A DNA stretch of 64,000 nt from Gaertneriomyces semiglobifer (Eukaryota > Chytridiomycota > Chytridiomycetes > Spizellomycetales > Spizellomycetaceae). The translations under genes and the position numbers were made by a program. The DNA lies in the NCBI GenBank assembly GCA_025558075.1, contig JAHLKF010000009.1, positions 1 to 64,000 on the forward strand. The letters are read 5' to 3'. Each line of letters begins with the position of its first letter. The stretch's first letter is position 1. The notes under the pieces are model-generated. The model saw only the letters and a program-made list of their open reading frames with translations. It had not been told where the DNA came from and made no database searches. Positions 10,812 to 20,740 of the stretch are shown piece by piece.

Positions 10812-11591
10812 CGTTGCTATCTCATGATGAAGACTTGTGGTAGCCGACGCTGATGTAGGTAGTAGTGTGGCCGCCCGGGCCCGTTGTCCGATCTGACAGA
10901 AACTTCCGGACGACGCGTTTTTAACACTTTAATTTTGCTTGTAAGCTCAACGACGCTCAAATACGGTTACCATATTGGACAGTTTAAAGGAGTTTAACAG
11001 AAATGAATAAATTCGCAAGAGGGGAAGACTTGTTTTGCGCTTTTCATACGGCCGTTCCTTTCTTTCGCATTCCAAAACGACTGAACGACGACCCTAGTGG
11101 CTAGTCGCCGAACTCACCTGTTCAAACGCCCAAGCATCGACTCACAACCCGGGCAACCAACCCGTGGAAGGCCAAACTCTGGACTTGCAATCCATTATTC
11201 TTGGTACCCACTACACGGACCCTTGAAAAAAAAAAACGAACTTTCCTCGTTTGAGGTCACTACGACGTTCAACCGGCGTTCAAGGAAGATGGTTGGAACA
11301 CGGATTCTTGGACTTTGGTCATTGTCCTCGAATCACCTTTCATGGATATGTACGTTGATGCCAGTCTACCCAGCTCAAAGCGAGGTTCCTGCATCAGACG
11401 GCAATGATACCATTCTCCTGGAAGAGGCCGTGTAGTAATGCTGTTATGATACAGCAGCCGCTCGAAAACGTATCATTAGGAGACTGTGACTCTGATTCCG
11501 ATCCCTATGAATAATATATTTAGATAAGCCCAATGGCTTGGGAAAGTTTGATCCTACATGACTAAACAGTAACATAAAATCAAAGGGCACT
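10812..11591. other. Intergenic region, no gene seen
   Basis: Upstream of the 471-aa gene. Contains short open stretches only (for example 11097-11435 plus) with no recognisable protein features. Confidence 0.45.
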
Positions 11592-11700
11592 CACTACATG
11601 CTCATGTCTTCGCAAGGAGTGATCGCAGCGACCGAATAGTCTTGCAAAATATTAAGCTTGTCCATGCATCTGCCCCCCCCCCCCCCCCCACATACATAGC
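11592..11700 (+). repeat. Left copy of a ~100-bp dispersed direct repeat, with a C17 tract
   Basis: Aligns with 14717-14814 in the same orientation: both contain ATGTCTTCGCAA, AGCGACCGAATAGT, TGCAAAATATTAAGCTTGT and CATACATAG. A 17-base C run (11673-11689) replaces CACCCTCC of the other copy. The pair brackets the TIR element and the kinase gene. Confidence 0.75.
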
Positions 11701-11865
11701 CGAAAAGTTACTCTTGGATCATTTGATCATCTAGCTCATGTACTAGTGGGGATGCAGTGTACATGTAGCAATACAGCAATATATAAGATGAACTATGAGG
11801 GAAATAACAGTATGATCCCCGCATTACATACGAAGTGAAAATAAAATTCAGCTCCCTATGCTATA

Positions 11866-12859
11866 CACTGCGGGCAAATAAATGTAAGTCAACTGACAGT
11901 AAACTTGTCGATGACCGATAATCCACCGAAATTTCACCGATTTGCCCATAGCACCATGGAAAATCCCGGTCAACCGACAGTTAACCGACGGCGCTGAAAT
12001 AAGTGGATTATCAGTCAACTTACAGTCAATCAGTCAACCTTCGGTCAATTGGCAGTCAGCGGTGAATGTGCTATGGCTTTCTCAGTCACCGACGCCAAGT
12101 GGCAGTTTACCGACAGTCGCCGACAGTCACCGAAAGTCACCGAAGGTTGACCGATATATGCTATTGAGAGGACATCGTTACGTAATAGAGATTGATTTGC
12201 CACCACCGATTTGCCTTTGAGAGACTTAGCAAATTAGCTTGCCGACGTTAACTTACTTGTTCAGTAGCGCTCCACGCAACACTGCTTTTTACAACTCCTT
12301 TTCGCATGCGGCATCCGCAACATGGCCGACACTAGCAGCAGCAGCAGCATGTGAGTTCCACGCCCGGTGGAATTCCACGGTGCTTCAACGTCGACGAGCC
12401 TTTTTCCCAGAGGATGCATGTGCAAGGAATTCGACTGCTCGATCGATGCGGCCCACGGTCTGCGCATTCCAACGTGCGGCACCATTCCCGGTAAGCGTTC
12501 TGCTCTGCGGGGGGTCGAAACGGAGCAACAGAACAGCGGTTTTTGGGAAGAGTTCACGACGATATTTACGATGTTTCCTTTCCCAGGCGACGCACAAGGC
12601 GATGTTTTCAGAGGCAAGCTACCGAATGACGGTAAGTCGCAACGGGGAAGTAGGTTTCAGAGCAGGTAGAGCGGACAGAGCAGCGTAGAGCAGCGTAGAG
12701 CAGGTAGTATTGATGATATACCGACCCAATAGAATGATGCTATAATATGTACGTGCGACCTGCTATGCGTTATGATACCTTTCATCAGCTGTTCAGTTCA
12801 CCGACAATCGACTTATAAAATCTTGAGTTTTCCCCACTTACATCAGATGGCCCGCAGTG
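11866..12859. mobile_element. Non-autonomous TIR element (994 bp), Tc1/mariner aspect
   Basis: The left end CACTGCGGGC (11866) and the right end GCCCGCAGTG (to 12859) are inverted. The similarity continues inwards, as ATGTAAGT recurs at the same distance from both ends (about 20 of 24 positions matched). The element is flanked by TA on each side (11864-11865 and 12860-12861), the target duplication of Tc1/mariner-like transposons. No transposase-like protein was seen inside, and the longest internal frames look random. Degenerate short repeats of the type ACCGACAGTCA fill 11885-12155, and a GAGCAGCGTA micro-repeat lies at about 12665-12705. It ends 258 bp before the kinase start codon and so may contribute to its promoter. 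Confidence 0.7.
11885..12155 (+). repeat. Degenerate short repeats (GTCAACYGACAGT-like) inside the TIR element
   Basis: Many overlapping imperfect copies of CAGTCAACCGA and CCGACAGTCACCGA in direct orientation and partly in reverse complement. Subterminal repeats of this sort are common transposase-binding regions in DNA transposons. Confidence 0.55.
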
Positions 12860-13117
12860 TATATATGGGTTTCAGTACTACGTAGCCATCCGCAGAGTGT
12901 ATTCTGAGGCGCTTGTGGTCGCCAAGTCTCAAAATAACCTCTGTGCAGATGGCGTACGCCAAAAAATAGGTTCTATAAATAAATACACACAAAATTCTGC
13001 CACTTTTGTTTCTGGCCTCCTGACACAGTGAAACTGTCCATTCTTCGTTCGTGTCATAGTATTAATTAAATAGTCGTCTTCATTTCCCGGTCCTTTCCTG
13101 TTTGATTTTGTCTTGCA

Positions 13118-14299
13118 ATGCCTGTCGTTGAGCTTAACCCCGACGACATTGTTCCTTTAAAGGCTAAGGACTCTGTCAAATGGCGCACACCCAACAATGT
13201 CAAGGAGTCTCGCCTTCGCAGTGGGGGCGAAGGAACAGTTGAGGCAGTAACGGACGGTGAAGCGTGGGTTGCCAAGAAGCGGTTTCACAACGTCGAGTAC
13301 ACCCCAACCGGGATTCCCGTTGTGAACAAGGAGATTGAGGTCTACCGCGCCGTTCGATCGTTGCCATATACATGCCAGTTGCTCGGGACAGTCGAACGCC
13401 GTAACAGGAAGGGCCGACCACAACTAGAGATGTACTTTGCACCGTGGTGCGACCATTCCTTGGTGGATTTGCAGCGAGGAGAATTGGGTATCCCATGGTT
13501 TGCGGCCTTGGACGACGCCCTGAAAGCAACCCAGTTGCTTGAATGGATGTTACAATCGGCCCACGGTTTGTCTTGCTTTCATACCCAAGATGCTCCAATC
13601 ATCCACCATGACATCAAGCCGGCCAACATTCTGATTGACCCAAACACCAAAAAGATCATCTTTGCAGACTTCGGGATAGCAAGGATCTGTGCAGACGGTA
13701 CGACCGCACACTGCGCGTCAGGGACACTGGAATATGCTTCTCCTGAACAGCGAAGCAGTGCGGGTCTGACGAACCGCAGGAGTGATGTTTTCTCTTTGGG
13801 TTGCGTTTTGGCAGAATTGCTATGTATCGTGTGCGACGTTAAGATCACGGATTTCCGAAAGTGGCGACGAGACGACGTTCGCTTTATTGACGACGAGATA
13901 GTAAAAAAGGACCGCCATCAGCAGCGCCAAGTGCGATTCCGTGACAATGACGACTTCTCCTTTGGAAGAGATACTGCATTTGCAACGCACCTGCCATCCG
14001 TGGTCGGTTTCCTGCGTTGGATGACCAAAGACCGCAAACAGACCACAAAACGCATATCGAATCTGATCGTATCCTGTCTAGAGGAAAAATCGTCTAACCG
14101 ACCATCTGCATCCAAGATGTATGGCACGTTGCGAGAATTGGTGCTTCCTTTTCTCGATCAGGCTGTTCAAAGCCAGTACCCACCTCCAGTAATCTCGCCA
14201 CCAGGATCGCGCGACACCCTACATCAACGAACCGTCGAAGATGATTCCGACGTGGAGCCCGAGCAACTTGTTTCCCGCAGTAGACATCCGGACCTTTAA
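13118..14299 (+). CDS. Serine/threonine protein kinase, single exon, 393 aa
   Basis: An intact eukaryotic-type kinase. A glycine loop is at residues 36-41 (GGEGTV), with Lys53 in WVAKK as the ATP-anchoring lysine. The catalytic loop HHDIKPAN is at residues 163-170 (Asp165, Asn170), DFG at 184-186, the APE-equivalent SPE at 208-210, SDVFSLGC follows, and RPSA marks the end of the C-lobe. The HRD arginine is His164, so this is a non-RD kinase that may not need activation-loop phosphorylation. An unusual basic/acidic insert of about 70 residues (RQVRFRDNDDFSFG region) lies between the F/G and H helices. The C-terminal tail is Ser/Pro-rich. Unlike its neighbours it has no intron and is bracketed by repeats, which suggests an expanded accessory family. 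Substrate unknown. Confidence 0.85.
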   Translation: MPVVELNPDDIVPLKAKDSVKWRTPNNVKESRLRSGGEGTVEAVTDGEAWVAKKRFHNVEYTPTGIPVVNKEIEVYRAVRSLPYTCQLLGTVERRNRKGRPQLEMYFAPWCDHSLVDLQRGELGIPWFAALDDALKATQLLEWMLQSAHGLSCFHTQDAPIIHHDIKPANILIDPNTKKIIFADFGIARICADGTTAHCASGTLEYASPEQRSSAGLTNRRSDVFSLGCVLAELLCIVCDVKITDFRKWRRDDVRFIDDEIVKKDRHQQRQVRFRDNDDFSFGRDTAFATHLPSVVGFLRWMTKDRKQTTKRISNLIVSCLEEKSSNRPSASKMYGTLRELVLPFLDQAVQSQYPPPVISPPGSRDTLHQRTVEDDSDVEPEQLVSRSRHPDL

Positions 14300-14589
14300 C
14301 CACCCAGTTCAGAGCATGTATGCTTCGAGAGCATTTAAGTGCAAACTCACACAGCGGCCAGTGCTTTTACCTTCCGCGTGAAATAAATGAACATCTGTAT
14401 GTTGACCAGCACCTTCCGCGTGGGTTGCCCGCCAACATGAATGCTTACGTACACGCGAGCCATAGGTTGAGCAGACATTTGGACACAAACAAAATACCTA
14501 AATACAGCTAAGAGTTTCACTCGCACTCCAGTTAACCCCAGGCTTCCAGCACTGTGTATATGTACCGACCATTGCTACTAGCAAGGTAA

Positions 14590-14713
14590 GGCAAGCAGCG
14601 GGACTCGTATGCACATTCAACAACTGACTGCATGGCGCCATGGTGAGCACAAAGACTGGCATGCATATTCAACAATTGGCAAGCAGTGGGACTCGTATGC
14701 ACATTGAACAACA
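14590..14713 (+). repeat. Direct repeat pair, period 88 bp
   Basis: GGCAAGCAG-Y-GGGACTCG followed by TATGCACATT-S-AACAAC occurs at 14590 and 14678. A shorter related piece (GCATGCATATTCAACAA) lies between them at about 14659. Confidence 0.7.
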
Positions 14714-14716
14714 ATC

Positions 14717-14814
14717 ATTACATGCGAATGTCTTCGCAAAGAGTTGTCACAGCGACCGAATAGTTTTTGCAAAATATTAAGCTTGTCTACACATTTGCAC
14801 CCTCCCATACATAG
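14717..14814 (+). repeat. Right copy of the ~100-bp dispersed direct repeat
   Basis: Same orientation as 11592-11700, about 85 percent similar by eye. The two copies are 3.1 kb apart with the TIR element and the kinase gene between them. Confidence 0.75.
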
Positions 14815-15056
14815 TCGATGTGGATGGATAATGTGCGCACTACCTGCTTCGTCAGTCGGGAAGGTCTGCTCTTTGTTCGCACCGCCAGGGAATCGTACAG
14901 CAAGAGACTAGCGCCTTTAAAAAATTGAAGCTAGCAAAGACGAAATTTCCTGGCCAAATCATATCTTGATTAACTTGGACAATCCAGCCGCTCTTCTTTC
15001 CATCTGCCTGATTCTATCTAATCTTTACGGAGTACTTTCAAACGGTCTTCGAGTTC

Positions 15057-15215
15057 ATGAGCAGGCATCCCGTTTTGATGGGTTACATGCCTTTGTACAA
15101 TAACTACAAGGACTACGTCATACGTCAAGCGATCCCACGGACACAACTAGTTGCTGATGGCACGCTTGTTGTTATGGTGGGGAAGGATGTTACCTACGAA
15201 GACTTGACGGTCTAG
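15057..15215 (+). CDS. Small open frame (52 aa), possibly the end of a truncated gene
   Basis: Reads MSRHPVLMGYMPLYNNYKD, then a V/G-rich end KDVTYEDLTV and TAG at 15213-15215. The composition looks protein-like (YMPLYNNYKDYVIRQAIPR). The frame is also open for some residues upstream (TEYFQTVFEF). The last codon and stop are supplied by the tRNA-like fragment GGTCTAG, so the original 3' end may have been lost. Family not recognised. Confidence 0.3.
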   Translation: MSRHPVLMGYMPLYNNYKDYVIRQAIPRTQLVADGTLVVMVGKDVTYEDLTV

Positions 15216-15222
15216 TGGTACG
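15209..15222 (+). repeat. tRNA D-arm fragment, 14-nt copy of the neighbouring tRNA-Pro
   Basis: GGTCTAGTGGTACG is identical to the D-arm of the tRNA-Pro 58 bp downstream (15267-15280). After this the sequences diverge, so it is a relic or a partial duplication. Confidence 0.7.
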
Positions 15223-15259
15223 TATGCGAGCGCGCATGGCATTCCATTCTATCACCAAT

Positions 15260-15331
15260 CGCTCCGTGGTCTAGTGGTACGATTCTCGCTTTGGGTGCGA
15301 GAGGTCCCGGGTTCAAGCCCCGGCGGAGCCC
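15260..15331 (+). tRNA. tRNA-Pro (anticodon TGG)
   Basis: A 72-nt cloverleaf. The D-arm GGTCTAGTGGTACG matches the eukaryotic tRNA-Pro consensus. The anticodon stem CTCGC/GCGAG has loop TTTGGGT with anticodon TGG at 15292-15294. The T-arm is CCGGG-TTCAAGC-CCCGG and the acceptor is GCTCCG/CGGAGC. There is no intron. The first acceptor pair is C1-C72, a mismatch where G1-C72 is expected, while the other six pairs are good. A T-rich run (TTTTTGTGTTTTT) follows at 15337, consistent with a Pol III terminator. Confidence 0.9.
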
Positions 15332-15761
15332 ATATCTTTTTGTGTTTTTCCTTGAGCTCAAGTGATGCGCGTTGGGTATTGTGGGTCGGTGTGGTTTTTG
15401 CACAGGGAGGAGGTGCTACACAAATCAATACGCTGGTTGGATCTCATGGCAGTGCACTGGCGGCTTAGCGAGCTGTTCAAACACGCACCACGGCAAAAGC
15501 CGCAGCCGCCGTCTCTCCAGTTCTGTCCCCAGCTCCGGACAGGTATTCATGTCACTAATGACTGTTAAAAAGACACCACAAGAACCTTCCCGAATTTCAC
15601 AAGATGATTCACCGCATGTGACCTTGGTTGCGGGACAGTAAAAAAACCCGCTCGCGCTGTGGCAGCTTCCTTCCTGTCTTATAAGCTTAGATTCGCCCAG
15701 ACATACCAAAGTCGCAGCCCACTCAGATCTCTCGTAACCTCCACCAATCAATCAAGCAAGT
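15332..15761. other. Spacer and upstream region of the Tyr-rich protein gene
   Basis: Contains the Pol III terminator-like T run just after the tRNA and a TATA-like TTATAAG at 15679-15685, about 80 bp before the ATG at 15762. No other gene was seen. Confidence 0.45.
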
Positions 15762-16093
15762 ATGTCTCAAGAGTCCAGCAACAAGGGCAACTTTACGCCC
15801 ACCCCCAGTCAAGCGGAATCAAGCGGCACCAACGCTTCCGGGAACCACTACTGCACTCGCGGTCCCAGTGAAGCTTCCGGTTCGCGTCAATTTCACCATG
15901 TTGAGCATGATGCTCTCTTTATGCATATTGACTCCGTTGTATAGGCGGTGCCTACCATTACTCGAACAGTGATGGATCGTACTATTACCAGAACACCAAT
16001 GGATCAACCTATTACTCGGACCCGTCGGGCAATGGCCACTATACCGCTCCTAGTGATAACCCTAGGTATTATGGTGACGAGGACGACGAGTAG
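15762..16093 (+). CDS. Small Gly/Ser/Tyr-rich protein, 88 aa, two exons
   Basis: Exon 15762-15879, intron 15880-15944 (GTTCGC...TTGTATAG), exon 15945-16093. The spliced frame is open and in phase. The protein starts MSQESSNKGNFTPTPSQAES and contains Tyr-rich repeats (GAYHYSNSDGSYYYQNTNGS, then TYYSDPSGNGHY), ending in an acidic tail GDEDDE. Small fungal proteins with GSYYYxNxxGSTYY repeats are widespread and conserved but not well characterised. Reading through the intron would give a misleading 60-aa product. Function unknown; low complexity suggests a flexible, possibly RNA- or stress-related protein. Confidence 0.75.
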
Positions 16094-16734
16094 GCGTTAG
16101 CGTTAGTGAATTCGGACAATGAATGCTTGTATGTTTGGTAGGACGCTCTTTGACTGCAGTTCACATTCGAATACATATACAAGCAACCACACTGGTTGGA
16201 TTGACTGAACGACGAGGTTCGTTACTATTAAACATTTCATCTGGAAAGTTGCGTCCGCGTTGGGCGCTGTGCGCGCTGCGGCTTGTGGCTTGTCATGGAT
16301 GTGTTGGCATGGCAACAGACTTTGGATTTAAATTTTGACAGATCTTTCAATTCAAGCCGTTCGTTCACCAAAAGACTTGAACATCCAACTGCTATTCATT
16401 ACGCACACAGAGCTCGCCTGGTTCACTAAACGGAGCTCATGAGTGCCATTTACTGAACCAGGCGACCGTTTGACCGACCAAAGAAACCGCCCACCGTGTT
16501 TACTTCCCACCACTTTTTTAGCCATGTGATGATGGAAGCAGACAAGTGGGCGAAAAGCGCAGGATTTTCCCCTTTGATGTGCGTCTTTCCCGTTATGTGA
16601 AGGGCGCCAGAGGGGATGAATCTACATTCTCTGCCAAACGATCGGAACGAAGAGCACTGACAAGGGAATGCATTTCCAACACAACATATGTACACATATA
16701 CACACAGGTCCCACTTCTGATCGAAAAAAACCCA
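16094..16734. other. Intergenic, convergent 3' regions
   Basis: Between the Tyr-rich gene and the 3' end of the minus-strand conserved protein. A short inverted element GAGCTC with CTGGTTCA/TGAACCAGGCG lies around 16410-16465. No gene was seen. Confidence 0.45.
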
Positions 16735-17847
16735 TCACACACGATTTGATTCCTTTACTTGTCCTTGACTCTCCGGCCCATCGTTCTTGTCGTTTCCCTT
16801 TGCTTGGCCCTCCTGATCCTCGCCATCCATTCCTGGCGGTACAAACTCGCGCGTCTCGCACTTCATCCCCTTGAAATTCCATTCCATCAAACTCTTCAAT
16901 CTATCCAACTCGCCACGATCGACTCGAGGTGCATACGTCCCAGAATCATTATCCATCACAACCCACACCTGTCCACTCCTCTCTTCCAACCGAAACGTGC
17001 CCGAATACACTACAAACGGCGCACATTTTGAGTGGATGGCGTGTTTGGACGCCAACCCTTGAATCGGTGTAGATGCCGGTGAGAAATGCAGTATGGCACG
17101 GTGACCGGGTTTGGACGGGCCGAGAAGCGTAAATGTGAATTCCTGGCTACGACGAGAAGCATAGTGCTTTCGACGGTCTTTGGTAGATTGCTCCTCCGCT
17201 TCAAATGTCTTGATTTCGCCTCCATGGTGTTGTAAAACCTCGCAGAATTCATCACCGCTCGAAAGTCTGACAACGGTTTTGCGCTTGAATCTTCCAAACA
17301 GCCCGTGTCCAAATAAAGCTCTATGGGCTTTGCGCACCGCTGCACGGCCGACGGCGCCTTGAGGGGTATGCGAGAAGAGCTGTTGTATTTGCACAGGTTT
17401 GGGGTTCGTATGTTGGACTAGCAACGGTGGTAATGTCGCCAATGGATGTGTAGAGGGTTTATGACAGCGAAACAAACGCTCGAATACGTGCTTTGCTTTA
17501 GACGGCTTTGATGGTGGAGTGGGGTCCGAGGCGGGAGGATTGGGGTCCTTGAAGTACTCTTCAACGCCTTGTAAACGGGCAGTGAAGACGGGATACGCCT
17601 CCCATTTGTTGAAGGGTGTCAGTAGACGGTTAAAGTGGATAGTGCATTTGACAGGTAGAGCAGCCTCGCCGAGGTGTTCCGCGTCCGGTTTCGCCAGTGA
17701 TGATGTGGATGTGGATGTCGAAGACGTCCGGCGATGCGCATGGTGGTCGTCCGGTACGGCGACTGTTTCCTGGTCATCGGCTTCATTCAACGCCATGTTC
17801 GTAGATTCCTCTCGCTCTTGTTTTCCTTGTTGGTTTCTTGTTGCCAT
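16735..17847 (-). CDS. Conserved fungal protein of unknown function, 370 aa
   Basis: A single open exon. The N-terminus is disordered and Ser/Thr-rich, with a likely phosphorylated TSSTSTSTSS run at about residues 40-50. A folded region follows (CTIHFNRLLTPFNKWEAYPV, then EFTFTLLGPSKPGHRAILHF). A recognisable motif is VWVVMDNDSGTYAP near residues 300-315 followed by LDRLKSLMEWNF. The D/N-x-SGTYAP plus Leu-rich-helix pattern is found in many otherwise unannotated fungal and oomycete proteins. The C-terminus is charged and disordered (GQAKGNDKNDGPESQGQ). There is no signal peptide or membrane segment. Its role cannot be stated. Confidence 0.75.
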   Translation of the reverse strand: MATRNQQGKQEREESTNMALNEADDQETVAVPDDHHAHRRTSSTSTSTSSLAKPDAEHLGEAALPVKCTIHFNRLLTPFNKWEAYPVFTARLQGVEEYFKDPNPPASDPTPPSKPSKAKHVFERLFRCHKPSTHPLATLPPLLVQHTNPKPVQIQQLFSHTPQGAVGRAAVRKAHRALFGHGLFGRFKRKTVVRLSSGDEFCEVLQHHGGEIKTFEAEEQSTKDRRKHYASRRSQEFTFTLLGPSKPGHRAILHFSPASTPIQGLASKHAIHSKCAPFVVYSGTFRLEERSGQVWVVMDNDSGTYAPRVDRGELDRLKSLMEWNFKGMKCETREFVPPGMDGEDQEGQAKGNDKNDGPESQGQVKESNRV

Positions 17848-19078
17848 TCGCTGTCACATTTTGGCAGCTTTGACCTTCTTGATTTTAACGGCCTTTCCTG
17901 TCACGGAGGTTCGGCTCTGCTCTGCACGCGCGCGCAGGGGCGGAATCTGACGTGTTCTCGCTCACGTAAGCGGGTCATGACATCATGCTCCATCGGGTAT
18001 ATACATGAACCCAGTGTGGCAAACGCCGCGGACACTGACGCCCCAACCTGCCGTTGCACATGCAAAGTACGCTTGCCTTGATCTTGGAATTGATAATTAA
18101 TTTTAATATTATGCAACATGCACATGGCGTCGTGATGTAATACATGTATATGTATACGCCAACTCATGGGATCTAGAGCGAGTCACGCCCCGCATTGCGC
18201 ATGAGCAATTGCTAGGTGCTATCCATCCGTGTTTGAATTTGGGCCATTTGAATTTGTTTGTCTTTGGAAAAACGTTTGTCGTTAATGAATCAGACCTTTT
18301 TGCTGTGTGGTCCGTCATCATTTGAATTGGGTATCCATCCCTTTGATTGGACTTGCGGCACGGTTTATGAGTAATTGGATGGACTCACATCTGCCGCAGC
18401 GGGTTGGATGGGTTTGGATCCTGGATCGGATGCGGGATGTGCATGTGGTGATTTTCAGAACCCTGAATTTGAAGCTAGGTGGAGACGAGAGGTGAAGATC
18501 GGGAACGCGGCCGTGTCCATTCGCAGTTGATAATTGATCTTGACCAGATCTCATGATCGACATGCGTACTCAGGACATGGCTTAATTTTAAGTTCGTGTC
18601 GATGCTCAAAGTAAATGGAGAGTATGACGAGTTGTCGGACTTGTATATATGTACATAAACGTACTTAAGTCCCTCAGCGCAGGAGCACACACTAGCAACT
18701 GCCCGAATGAATGAATGAATGAATTTGCAATGAGGACTAACCATTACCGTCACCACATCTCACGTTATGATTTGCAAGGTCGATTCCACCAGGTTCGACT
18801 GCTACCGTCGATTTTCCCACGCTCATGATTCACACCGCGCGACGTACTTCAAATTCAGAGCCACTGAGTAAGAAAGCAACGTTTGGCTCGAGACAGCGCA
18901 TCCAAATTCAAATGATTGTCGGATACTTCAAATGTTTGACGGCGGACGGCCGTCTTTACGTCCGTCACCATTCATAATTCCGGTCCGTATTTGAGCCATT
19001 TTGTTCTCACGTTTTCTTTTTTGGATCAAAACCACCATCCGTTTCTCCCGGGTTCGGACAAAGAGATCATGCCTCGCC
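17848..19078. other. Long shared upstream region of two divergent genes
   Basis: About 1.3 kb between a minus-strand and a plus-strand gene. It is rich in the hexamer TTTGAA/TTCAAA (for example 18227-18330 and 18849-18935), with a GAAT tetranucleotide run (18706-18725). Likely regulatory, but no binding site can be named with confidence. Confidence 0.4.
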
Positions 19079-19085
19079 TATAAAG
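19079..19085 (+). promoter_or_regulatory. TATA box of the first C2H2 factor gene
   Basis: TATAAAG, 115 bp before the ATG at 19200, in the plus orientation. Confidence 0.55.
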
Positions 19086-19199
19086 TCCGCTGATCTTAAT
19101 AGACGTTTCCTCGGCTTCCTGGGATATACATCTCACCGTCATAGGAAAAAGACGACGATAGAACTAGACGCCCGACACTTATAAAGTAGATTGTGAAAC

Positions 19200-20512
19200 A
19201 TGTCTGTAGCAGCAACAGCAATGGACCAAGCCAAGTGCGATACCTTGTACATGTCTTACTACTCGACCCCGCCTCCAGCGTACAACTGGCTCCTGTTCGC
19301 CCCACATGAGCCATGTCCCGCTTCGTACCTGTCTCGCGCTCTGAAATACCCGATGCCATCCACAATGCTTACGCCGCCAGAGTCGATCAACTCCTCGGCG
19401 TCCATCGATGATCTCGATGCCTTGATGTCCAAAGAGCAGCAGCAGCAGCCGTTTAGAGACATTTTCTCACCGACTTTGAGGAGCGGCATTGACGGCACAC
19501 CGGTTTCGTACACTTATGTGGATTCACTCGATACGCAGCGGCGGTCTTCCTTCTCAGGTGCTGTCTACACACATCACGCGCCTTTCAACAACGAAAGCGG
19601 CATCACGCGACAGGTTGAGTTGCCCAGTAAGGTCTTACAAGACGAGTACTGCACCTGGTTTGCGCAAGAGTACCCGCCCATGCTTCCGCTTACGTTTAGT
19701 CCCAGGAGTTTGCCCGCCGCTGCGCCCGCCGAGTCACACTCGTTTGGGATGTTGACGCCTTCTTCCACGTTGAGCCACGGTCCGCTCACGCCCGATATCA
19801 TTAAAGAGGAACAATACTCCCCTTTATTTCCGCGTGAGAACGGGATGACTGCTGATTGGCCGTCACCGAATATCAGTGCGACGGACATTAAAGGGTCAGA
19901 GGCGTCGACCATGGATGCCTTGTTGGAACTGATGACGATGACACCTCCGACGCCGTGTTTACCTTTGACATCCATCTCTCCTCAACATATTCCCACGTCT
20001 CAAGAAGCACACGAAGAGCGGCACACCCATGTCCGGTCACCTACTTCCACCGAACCCCCGTTCTCCCCCTCCCCACCCACAAAACCATCTCCCACACCAC
20101 CCACAACAACAAGCACACCTCTTCCACCCAAAATCGCCCCCCGCCACCTCCCATCCCTCTCATCCTACATGTCCCGCCGCTTCATCTGCCCCATCGACAA
20201 CAAACGCTTCACAACCCGCGCATCCCTCTCCGCCCACACACGCATCCACACCCCGCGTCCGCGCAACCACACATGTCGTCTCTGCGGGGGGCGTACCTCC
20301 GTAAACAAGATCTGGAACGTCATATGGCGACACATCTGGCGGGCGAGAAACCGTATCGGTGTGGGATTTGTGGGATTGGGTTTACGAGGAAGGATGCGTT
20401 GAGGAGACATCAGGTGAAGAGTCGGAGGTGTGTGCAGATGCGGGAGGCTGCGGCTGCTGCTGCGAGTACGAGTGCGGGTGCGAGCGGGAGTGCGAGTGGT
20501 GAAGGAGTGTGA
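19200..20512 (+). CDS. C2H2 zinc-finger transcription factor, with a one-base frameshift in a G run
   Basis: A nuclear DNA-binding regulator. The long N-terminal region (about 320 aa) is disordered, rich in S/T/P with acidic patches, typical of activation domains, and contains a Gln run. Near residue 328 there is a degenerate first finger (FICPIDNKRFTTRASLSAH-TRIH) lacking the second Cys. Finger 2 begins CRLCG in one frame and continues AYLRKQDLERHMATH in another. Finger 3 is YRCGICGIGFTRKDALRRHQ ending in a Cys. The frame switch sits at the run of six Gs at 20286-20291; seven Gs would give the canonical C-x2-C-x12-H spacing. This implies a sequencing/assembly homopolymer error or a recent inactivating deletion. 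The C-terminus is Ala/Ser-rich. It is paralogous in layout to the factors at 27323 and 34604. Confidence 0.8.
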
Positions 20513-20670
20513 GGAAAACTCACACACACACACACACACACGAACCTCGTTTTTGTTTTGATTTTGATTTTTGTTTTTTTGGACGACCGTGAAACGAAAA
20601 CCTCACTACACAAGACGGTGGACCACACACACGCACACACACCGGGGTTAGATTTTTACACATCTTAGAT

Positions 20671-20740
<70 letters not shown>

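Larger units (their letters stand above)
14300..15056. other. Repeat-bearing spacer between the kinase and tRNA region
   Basis: Holds an 88-bp spaced repeat pair (14590 and 14678) and the right copy of the dispersed repeat (14717-14814). No protein gene was recognised. Confidence 0.5.

Noticed and set aside
12239..12688. A 149-codon open frame inside the TIR element as a transposase
   Set aside because: No DDE/D motif or helix-turn-helix, and compositionally random.
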